Below, one piece after another: positions 1 to 4,763 of a stretch of DNA of 8,665 nucleotides. This DNA comes from CAZFAI01 sp964516555. Lineage in GTDB: Bacteria > Patescibacteriota > Microgenomatia > UBA12405. The stretch is taken from positions 1 to 8,665 of the forward strand of contig CAZFAI010000035.1 in assembly GCA_964516555.1 (NCBI GenBank). Direction: 5' to 3'. The notes beneath the pieces were generated by a model that saw only the letters and a list, made by a program, of their open reading frames with translations, ran no database searches and had not been told where the DNA came from. The position numbers were made by a program, and so were the translations under genes. The stretch's first letter is position 1, and every line of letters starts with the position of its first letter.

Positions 1-1
1 T

Positions 2-142
2 TCAGGCGATCCGGAAGATGACTTCCTGCCGCACCATTACCCAGTCCATTGCTTTGCTTACACAGGTTCACATGATAACAATACCGCTCGCGGTTGGTAT
101 GACAGTGCTACTGAGTTTGAACAGCGGTTTTGGCTGGTTTAA
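2..142 (+). CDS. malQ: 3' end of a 4-alpha-glucanotransferase (MalQ, GH77), apparently truncated
   Basis: Frame 2 is open from the left edge to a TAA at 140-142 and gives 46 residues. They include FLPHHYP, then YTGSHDNNTARGWY, which match the conserved GH77 stretch usually written PHNYP...YTGTHDNDTT.GWY. The Asp of HDN corresponds to the third catalytic carboxylate of amylomaltases. The enzyme moves alpha-1,4-glucan segments between malto-oligosaccharides in the cytoplasm. GH77 proteins normally continue about 80-100 residues past this point, but here the frame stops about 20 residues later and no other frame carries on the homology. So this is probably a 3'-truncated gene or a pseudogene, with the rest of the gene off the window. 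GC in the first 100 bases is 50%, higher than the DNA that follows. It overlaps the facing minus-strand gene by 35 bp. The family is fairly certain; whether the product works cannot be told. Confidence 0.75.
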   Translation, partial: SGDPEDDFLPHHYPVHCFAYTGSHDNNTARGWYDSATEFEQRFWLV

Positions 143-653
143 ATAAAATGCTGTCAGTTCTCTCCCAATAACAAGCTTCAAGAGGTTCGATACTACCAAA
201 TTTTAACAAGTCGCCTTTTTCATAAAATGGTTCAATTCGATATTTCTCATTTCCCCAGTTTGGGTTGTAAGGAAGATCCACGGACAAACCCCTGCTTTTG
301 CTAGTATAGGTAACCAACGTACTTGGATTATCATAATTAAATTTTTCATCGCAACCGGTTTCCGAAGTCCAGTATTTCTTAATATTGTCCGGAGTAAGCA
401 AAATTCTGTTGTCCTGATTTTGAGTAGTGTTACCATCATCGACTTGAGTGGGTTCTGGTGACTCCGCCAATAATTGACTAATTTTTTCTTCCTGAGATTT
501 TATTTCAGACTTGAGCTTTGTAGTTAATAATGTTTGTTGCCAGAGGAGATAGGAGGAAGTAAAAAGAATAACTGCCAGAAACCCAACAGCAAAAATAATT
601 AAATTTTTGTTGAAATCTTTGGAGGCAGGATTTGGGTTTGTTTGATTTTCCAT
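108..653 (-). CDS. Hypothetical membrane-anchored protein with a coiled-coil stalk and an extracytoplasmic domain
   Basis: This gives 181 residues from ATG at 651-653 to TAG at 108-110. I do not recognise the family. Residues about 17-38 are one hydrophobic segment after a short, Asn- and Lys-containing N-terminus, so the protein is likely a single-pass anchor with its C-terminus outside. Residues about 39-63 are rich in Lys, Glu, Gln and Leu and look like a short coiled coil. A Pro/Asp/Asn-rich linker follows to about 82. The remaining globular part has aromatic motifs (DLPYNPNWG near 126-134) and two cysteines, C101 and C161, that could form a disulfide. It is divergently transcribed from tatD across 25 bp. 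Its C-terminal end coincides with the broken malQ end, so its last residues may come from a rearrangement and the domain may be shortened. Confidence 0.75.
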   Translation of the reverse strand: MENQTNPNPASKDFNKNLIIFAVGFLAVILFTSSYLLWQQTLLTTKLKSEIKSQEEKISQLLAESPEPTQVDDGNTTQNQDNRILLTPDNIKKYWTSETGCDEKFNYDNPSTLVTYTSKSRGLSVDLPYNPNWGNEKYRIEPFYEKGDLLKFGSIEPLEACYWERTDSILFKPAKTAVQTQ

Positions 654-678
654 ATTATTATATTAATATAACAAAGAT
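654..678. promoter_or_regulatory. Divergent promoter between the anchored protein and tatD
   Basis: Only 25 bp, nearly all A and T, separate the two start codons. On the plus strand TATAAC (667-672) lies 6 nt before the tatD ATG. On the minus strand TATAAT (657-662) or the overlapping TAATAT (660-665) lies 3 or 6 nt before the other ATG. There is no room for a leader or a Shine-Dalgarno site, so leaderless transcripts in both directions are the simplest reading. No convincing -35 box is visible. Confidence 0.5.
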
Positions 679-1470
679 ATGATTGATACTCATGCTCACA
701 TTTCAGATAGATTTTGCGACGTCTCGGTAGAGGAGACAGTGGGGAGTATAAAAAAAAGCAAGCTAAATAAAGTGATATTGGTGGCAAGTAATGTAGAAGA
801 ATCGGCTGATAATGTGAAATTAGCCGGGGAATATGGCAGGCTACTTTTTGCTTGTGTTGGTATTCATCCCCAGGATACAAATCCAGAGAATAAAGTAAGT
901 ATTGGTAAACAAATAAATTTACTGGATGATTTGATTAAAAATAACAATCAATATATTGTGGCGATTGGAGAATGCGGGCTGGATGACTCCCCTCCTCCAC
1001 CACCGGAAAGAGAGAGGGGCAAAAAGGAACAGGAGGAATTGTTTCGAGGACAAATTGAATTGGCTGAAAAATATAATATGCCACTAGTCATACATGCCCG
1101 TAAAGCTGTTGATGAAGTGATAACTATTTTGAGTGAATATAAGAATTTGAAGGGCGTATTTCACTGTTATGCCGGTGGAAAAAAAAGAATTAACAAAGTG
1201 CTTGAGTTGGGAGAAGATTGGTATTTTGGAATTGACGGGAATGTAACCTACGAGTCGGGGTTGGGCGAAGTGGTGGCAGCAATACCCAAAAACAGGTTGG
1301 TATTGGAAACTGATTCGCCTTTCCTGACACCAGAGCCATTCAGAGACCAAGTTAACAAACCTGAATATGTGGAATTTGTCTATCGGAAGGTGGCTGAAAT
1401 CTGGAAAATGAAATTTAGTGAAACTGAAAAGATCGTTGATAAAAACGCTTGCAAGTTATTCGGATTTTAG
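679..1470 (+). CDS. tatD: TatD-family metal-dependent hydrolase (putative DNase)
   Basis: The 263 residues match the usual TatD length of about 260 and the TIM-barrel amidohydrolase fold. The metal ligands are all present: H5 and H7 in the N-terminal HxH, E98 in IGECGLD, H139 in VIHAR, H162 in FHCYAGG, and D212 in LETDSPFL. GIHP at 61-64 and LTPEPFR at 216-222 are also family signatures. Members act as cytoplasmic metal-dependent DNases or 3'-5' exonucleases linked to DNA repair or turnover; the substrate here is unknown. The start is the ATG at 679, where MIDTHAH sits right at the N-terminus as in homologs. It has no Shine-Dalgarno. The loop after E98 is odd: residues 104-114 are SPPPPPERERG, making this stretch about five residues longer than usual. 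The gene's end overlaps the facing thioredoxin-like gene by 4 nt. Confidence 0.93.
   Translation: MIDTHAHISDRFCDVSVEETVGSIKKSKLNKVILVASNVEESADNVKLAGEYGRLLFACVGIHPQDTNPENKVSIGKQINLLDDLIKNNNQYIVAIGECGLDDSPPPPPERERGKKEQEELFRGQIELAEKYNMPLVIHARKAVDEVITILSEYKNLKGVFHCYAGGKKRINKVLELGEDWYFGIDGNVTYESGLGEVVAAIPKNRLVLETDSPFLTPEPFRDQVNKPEYVEFVYRKVAEIWKMKFSETEKIVDKNACKLFGF
988..1020 (+). repeat. Low-complexity proline insertion with short inverted arms inside tatD
   Basis: Five consecutive Pro codons (991-1005) are followed by a purine-rich run. CCCCTC (989-994) and GAGGGG (1014-1019) are perfect 6-bp inverted arms. The insert is in frame, in the loop after the E98 metal ligand. It resembles a small palindromic element tolerated in a coding loop, but a plain expansion is equally possible. 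Confidence 0.35.
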
Positions 1471-1706
1471 CGGTAGTCGCCTAGAAGATCTTCGAGTTCT
1501 TTTGTGGCGGGATATTTGTCGACTAGTGCGACTTCACCATTAATTACCAGAATTGTTTTACCCTGGACACCCAAAGAATAAACCCGGTTCATGTCAGTAA
1601 TGGGTTCGGGAGCACAGTCAAGCTGAAGACGCTCACATAGTTCATCCAACTGACTCAAGAGCTTCTTGCCTTGCGGGCTGCCGCGGTCGTAGAGCTGGAT
1701 ACGCAT
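1467..1706 (-). CDS. Thioredoxin-fold protein lacking the CxxC active site
   Basis: This gives 79 residues, the length of small thioredoxin_3 / redox-active disulfide proteins. The fold pattern is visible: MRIQLYDRG (first strand), a helix from about 13 to 28, ITDM (37-40), then GVQGKTILVINGEV (46-59), matching the family's GVMSTPALVINGKV, and a final helix ending at LGDYR. The place where homologs have CPxC reads S10-P11-Q12-G13, so both catalytic cysteines are absent. The cis-proline position is T51 instead of Pro. The two cysteines left, C24 and C31, are elsewhere. Classical disulfide exchange is therefore unlikely; a binding or structural role, or decay, is inferred. A TACAAT hexamer lies 6 nt before the ATG. 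The 5' end overlaps the upstream small gene by 65 bp and the 3' end overlaps tatD by 4 nt. Confidence 0.75.
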   Translation of the reverse strand: MRIQLYDRGSPQGKKLLSQLDELCERLQLDCAPEPITDMNRVYSLGVQGKTILVINGEVALVDKYPATKELEDLLGDYR

Positions 1707-1905
1707 TATCTAATTGTACAATATTAATTTCTCTTTGATAAAGAAATCTAAGTCTTGGGTTTGGTATATATTTCTCGTCTCCAACCGTAGATCGGTAGCT
1801 GGATTCGTGTTCTTCGGGGGTCCTGCCTTTAATCTTTCTTTCAAACCTTACCCAGCCTAATAATTCAGAAAAACTAACAGGGATTAAATATTTGTTTTCA
1901 ATCAT
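1642..1905 (-). CDS. Unrecognised small protein (87 residues)
   Basis: An open frame runs from ATG at 1903-1905 to TGA at 1642-1644. It can be extended to a TTG at 1932, but the ATG (MIENKYL...) is the better start. I do not recognise a family. The product is soluble, with no signal peptide or membrane segment and no cysteine. It is rich in Arg and Glu in the middle (RKIKGRTPEEHE, about residues 24-35). Without it the 255 bp between the thioredoxin-like gene and folD would be empty, which is unusual in this compact DNA; this is the main argument that it is real. Against it, the last 21 codons overlap the next gene in another frame and no Shine-Dalgarno is present. It runs the same way as folD upstream and the thioredoxin-like gene downstream. 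Confidence 0.45.
   Translation of the reverse strand: MIENKYLIPVSFSELLGWVRFERKIKGRTPEEHESSYRSTVGDEKYIPNPRLRFLYQREINIVQLDNAYPALRPRQPARQEALESVG
1713..1718 (-). promoter_or_regulatory. -10-like hexamer before the thioredoxin-like gene
   Basis: TACAAT on the minus strand sits 6 nt upstream of the ATG at 1706. It lies within the coding sequence of the 87-residue gene. It matches the spacing seen at folD, map and the superoxide dismutase, and would give a leaderless transcript. Confidence 0.35.
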
Positions 1906-1961
1906 TTCTACTACAATAACAAAGGTTTGCAAGCAAGAAAAGACTGCAAATTGAAGATATG

Positions 1962-2834
1962 TTATGATATTTTTGGTATTGTTTTCCTGAGATCTTCGCT
2001 TTGATTGGAAAATATTTTTTGAGTATTAGATAGTAATGCGGTTATGGTCATAGGTCCAACGCCACCGGGTACGGGGGTAATAAAGCCGGCTTTCTGAGCA
2101 ACTGAATCAAAATCAACATCCCCTACTAGTTTGCCGGTAATCGAATCCGGAGACAGACCAACATCGACAACGACTGCATTTTCTTTAACAAATTCAGAGG
2201 TTATAAATTTTGGTTTGCCGACGGCAGAGACTAAAATGTCAGCTTGGGATGCTATCTCGGGTAAAGCTTTTGTATGGGAATGACAAAGGGTAACGGTGGC
2301 GTTAGCAGCCATAAGTAGAGCAAAAATCGGCAAGCCAACTTCTACACCGCGGCCAATTATTACCGCATTTTTACCGGCTAATTCGATTTCGTATTCCTGA
2401 AGTAGCATCATGACACCCAAGGCTGTAGCCGAAGCGATGGCATTCGGGTTTCGCTGAAAAAGTAATCCTAAATTGGTTGAAGTCAGCCCGTCGGCGTCTT
2501 TTTTTGGATCAATCGTATTTAGTATCAACCGGGTATCGATATGAGAAGGCAGGGGTAGCTGTACCATTAGGCCAGTTACAAGAGGGTCTTGGTTTAACAG
2601 CTCGATTAAGCGTACGACTTCATTAGTGGATGAACTACTGGCAAACTCGTGAATTTGCACATCAATACCAACTAGGGCGGCTTTTTTCTTCTTCATTTGA
2701 GTATATTGCCGGCTTGAAGGATTGTCCCCCACCAGAACGATATCGAGTTTTGGTTTTTGGGAAAGCTTTTTGAGATCTAAATTTAGTTGAGCTAGTATTT
2801 TTTCGGAAACGGTCTTGCCGTCAAGTATTTTCAT
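1962..2834 (-). CDS. folD: Bifunctional methylenetetrahydrofolate dehydrogenase / cyclohydrolase FolD
   Basis: The 290 residues have the usual FolD length and layout. FolD interconverts 5,10-methylene-THF and 10-formyl-THF with NADP(+) in the cytoplasm, feeding purine and formyl-Met synthesis. The catalytic region shows Y44 and K48 in YTQMK, VQLPLP (91-96) and KDADG (112-116). The dinucleotide domain has GRGVEVGLP (161-169) and CHSHT (184-188). VVDVG (222-226), GDVDF (238-242) and TPVPGGVGPMT (253-263) complete the signatures. Two motifs are off consensus: the PCTPxG box reads SATALG (135-140), and GRS reads GRG. The start is ATG, 2 nt after the map stop, with no Shine-Dalgarno. A TATAAT made by the last codons of map lies 5 nt before it, so folD may be expressed both with map and from its own leaderless promoter. 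Confidence 0.94.
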   Translation of the reverse strand: MKILDGKTVSEKILAQLNLDLKKLSQKPKLDIVLVGDNPSSRQYTQMKKKKAALVGIDVQIHEFASSSSTNEVVRLIELLNQDPLVTGLMVQLPLPSHIDTRLILNTIDPKKDADGLTSTNLGLLFQRNPNAIASATALGVMMLLQEYEIELAGKNAVIIGRGVEVGLPIFALLMAANATVTLCHSHTKALPEIASQADILVSAVGKPKFITSEFVKENAVVVDVGLSPDSITGKLVGDVDFDSVAQKAGFITPVPGGVGPMTITALLSNTQKIFSNQSEDLRKTIPKIS

Positions 2835-2836
2835 AA

Positions 2837-3598
2837 TTAATTATATCTGGTAAGAACCTCGTGACCGGTGGAGGTAATTAGTATAGTGTGTTCGTATTGG
2901 GCTGAAAGATCGCCACTTTTTGTGCGGATAGTCCAACCATCAAGCTTGTCCACTGTAATGGAATAATCAGATGAAGCGTTAATCATTGGTTCTATGGTAA
3001 AAACCATACCGGGTTTTAGTTTGACGTTGTCCATGGTGGTGGTGTAATGGAAAACAAATGGGTCTTCGTGAAATTTTAAACCAACTCCATGACCTCCAAG
3101 TTCGCGAACCACACTATAACCAAATTGTTTTACGTAATCTTGAATGATTTTTCCGACACAATCATTCATCATTTTTCCGGGCTTAAGACAAGAAATCGAC
3201 ATATCCAGGGCAGTTTTGGTCCTTTCCAGGAGTAACTTTGCTTTTTCGGATATGTTGCCTACGCCATAACTTTCAGACACATCACCATAAAACCCATCAA
3301 GAATTGTGGTAATGTCGATGTTAATTATATCCCCCTCTTTTAATACCTCGTTTTGAGAAGGAATGCCGTGACAAACAACATTGTTGATGGAGGTACAAAT
3401 ACTTCTGGGAAAACCATCGTAGCCTAGGGGCGCAGGAATAGCGCCGTGATCAACAATATACTGATGACCCAAGTCGTTTAGCTTTAGGGTACTGACACCC
3501 GGTTTTACAAAGCCGGATAAATATTTTAGTGTAATAGCTGCCAGGCGGCAGGATTTCCTGATGCCCTCAATTTGCTTTTTGTTTTTAATGATAACCAC
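2837..3598 (-). CDS. map: Type I methionine aminopeptidase
   Basis: The 253 residues fit a type I enzyme without N-terminal extension. It removes the initiator Met from nascent proteins with small second residues. All five metal ligands are visible: D95 (NIDIT), D106 (YGDVS), H170 (GGHGVG), E203 (FTIEPM) and E236 (YEHTI). The substrate-contacting histidines are H78 in VCHGIP and H177 in FHEDP. ICTSINNVVCHG (67-78) is the canonical entry motif. The start is a GTG at 3596-3598, since no ATG lies nearby and the product then begins MVIIKNKKQIE, as expected for the family. TATAAT lies 5 nt before the GTG, with no Shine-Dalgarno, so the mRNA is probably leaderless. It is followed after 2 nt by folD and faces the superoxide dismutase divergently. 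Confidence 0.95.
   Translation of the reverse strand: MVIIKNKKQIEGIRKSCRLAAITLKYLSGFVKPGVSTLKLNDLGHQYIVDHGAIPAPLGYDGFPRSICTSINNVVCHGIPSQNEVLKEGDIINIDITTILDGFYGDVSESYGVGNISEKAKLLLERTKTALDMSISCLKPGKMMNDCVGKIIQDYVKQFGYSVVRELGGHGVGLKFHEDPFVFHYTTTMDNVKLKPGMVFTIEPMINASSDYSITVDKLDGWTIRTKSGDLSAQYEHTILITSTGHEVLTRYN
2840..2845 (-). promoter_or_regulatory. -10 box for folD inside the end of map
   Basis: The Tyr and Asn codons that end map spell TATAAT on the minus strand, exactly 5 nt before the folD ATG. No -35 box is clear. By position it would start transcription at or next to the ATG, giving a leaderless folD mRNA in addition to any map-folD read-through. Confidence 0.45.
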
Positions 3599-3670
3599 GA
3601 CTTATTATATCGCGATATGTGATGTTACTTTTCATACATTCTTCTTACGTTTGAAGACTATAATTTATTT
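3599..3670. promoter_or_regulatory. Divergent leaderless promoters of map and the superoxide dismutase
   Basis: This 72-bp intergenic stretch holds two perfect -10 hexamers. TATAAT on the minus strand (3604-3609) ends 5 nt before the map GTG. TATAAT on the plus strand (3659-3664) ends 6 nt before the dismutase ATG. Neither start has a Shine-Dalgarno sequence. No good TTGACA-like -35 box is found at 16-18 bp from either hexamer. I see no clear operator palindrome. Confidence 0.6.
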
Positions 3671-4243
3671 ATGATAGGAAAAACATATACTCTAACCCCC
3701 CTACCCTATGATTACAATGCACTGGAGCCGGTGATTTCCAGTGAACAGCTCCAGATCCATCATGACTTGCACCATGCTGCTTATGTCATCAAAACCAATG
3801 AGGCTTTGAAAAAACTAGAATCTTATCGCAGGGGAGAAGTAGAACTTGATTTGAAGGGTTTTTTAAAAGATCTAAGTTTTAATTTAAACGGAGTAATATT
3901 GCATGATATTTTTTGGCAGAGTATGAAGCCACCACAAGACAATAACGAACCGAAGGGTGAAGTCAGAGAAAATATCGAAAGAAATTTTGGGTCGTTTGAG
4001 GCTTTTAAAAAACAATTCAGCGAGGCTGCTGTGGCAGTTGAAGGATCAGGTTGGGTGGTGTTGTGGAAAAGCGTTGAAAATGACTTGTTGATTGGCCAGT
4101 TAGAAAAGCACAATGTCCTGGGGATTAATGATTGGGAACCGGTATTGGTGCTTGATGTCTGGGAGCATGCTTATTACGTGGACTACCGAAATCGAAGGCC
4201 TGAATTTGTCGAAAAATGGTGGCAGTTGGTTAATTGGAAATAA
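3671..4243 (+). CDS. sodB: Superoxide dismutase, Fe/Mn family, archaeal-like
   Basis: The 190 residues have the two Fe/Mn-SOD domains. The metal ligands are H30 (QIHHDLHHAAYV), H78 (NGVILHDIFW), D162 and H166 (LDVWEHAYYVDY). The enzyme dismutates superoxide to oxygen and hydrogen peroxide in the cytoplasm; there is no signal peptide. GSGW (125-128) and the C-terminal WWQLVNW (183-189) are typical. Several features recall archaeal tetrameric enzymes: the SFNLNG stretch before H78, and H147 in EKHN where bacterial Mn enzymes have the outer-sphere Gln. Iron or cambialistic metal use is inferred, and the symbol is given on that basis only. The gene uses a leaderless-type start 6 nt after TATAAT. 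Its 3' end overlaps the facing anchored-protein gene by 14 bp. Confidence 0.93.
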   Translation: MIGKTYTLTPLPYDYNALEPVISSEQLQIHHDLHHAAYVIKTNEALKKLESYRRGEVELDLKGFLKDLSFNLNGVILHDIFWQSMKPPQDNNEPKGEVRENIERNFGSFEAFKKQFSEAAVAVEGSGWVVLWKSVENDLLIGQLEKHNVLGINDWEPVLVLDVWEHAYYVDYRNRRPEFVEKWWQLVNWK

Positions 4244-4763
4244 TTTCTGATTCAAATAATAGGTCAAATATTTGTTCTAACTCGGGTTCCAGGTTTTCCT
4301 CGGTTGAATGATAGGATGCTGTCAGGGTATATAACTGGCTATCGACTACATAAACTCTTTGGCTTAGGTTAATCTGTTGGTTTTTTGAGTAGTATCGACC
4401 TTTGAGTAACCTTAGATAATAATCGTTTTCGGTATTTTCAATGTTTTGGCTAAACTTTAAGCTTGCAAGGGTGGCTCTGGCACCGTTTATTAAATTGTCT
4501 ACGTGTTGCGCGGGGGTTGAGTTTTCGGGAAGTTCAGATTTGATTAGGACAATCCCAGGTTTTATGGACTTATCTGATTCTTTTTCAACTTTTATTTCGG
4601 TTTCACTGGAATCGTTAGAAAAAGACCATTTTGCAGGTAATACCAAGCCTGCTTCCTCGATGACTGGTGTTTCCGGATTTTGGTTTTTATTGAAAAATTT
4701 ATATGTTCCGAAACTAATTATGGCAATTATTAGAATTGTTAGTAAGGTTTTTAATGATTTCAT
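4230..4763 (-). CDS. Membrane-anchored extracytoplasmic protein, possibly PsbP/DcrB-like, coupled to the sortase
   Basis: This gives 177 residues. Residues about 4-22 are a hydrophobic anchor after a short Lys-containing N-terminus, with no cleavage-ready lipobox. The rest should lie outside the membrane. It contains LPAKWSF (42-48), then a beta-rich part with QRVYVVDSQLYTLTASYHS and an acidic end near EQIFDLLFES. This strand pattern (a protein of the 'Y.lt...' type with a closing helix) reminds me of PsbP/DcrB-like domains, but that is an impression from pattern only. There are no cysteines. The ATG overlaps the sortase stop (TAATG), which points to translational coupling and a shared operon. 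It may act with the sortase at the cell surface; the actual role is unknown. It ends tail to tail with the superoxide dismutase, overlapping by 14 bp. Confidence 0.8.
   Translation of the reverse strand: MKSLKTLLTILIIAIISFGTYKFFNKNQNPETPVIEEAGLVLPAKWSFSNDSSETEIKVEKESDKSIKPGIVLIKSELPENSTPAQHVDNLINGARATLASLKFSQNIENTENDYYLRLLKGRYYSKNQQINLSQRVYVVDSQLYTLTASYHSTEENLEPELEQIFDLLFESEIISN

Noticed and set aside
599..880. Minus-strand open frame of 93 codons covering the start of tatD
   Set aside because: It overlaps two well-supported genes and the divergent promoter, and its composition is not protein-like.
1642..1644. TGA recoded as Gly or Trp, as in some Patescibacteria
   Set aside because: All recognised genes lack in-frame TGA and use TGG for Trp. 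Reading through this TGA gives no further homology.
1926..1950. Terminator after folD (TTTGCA and TGCAAA arms)
   Set aside because: Only a 6-bp stem with a 13-nt loop and no T-run on the minus strand; not convincing.
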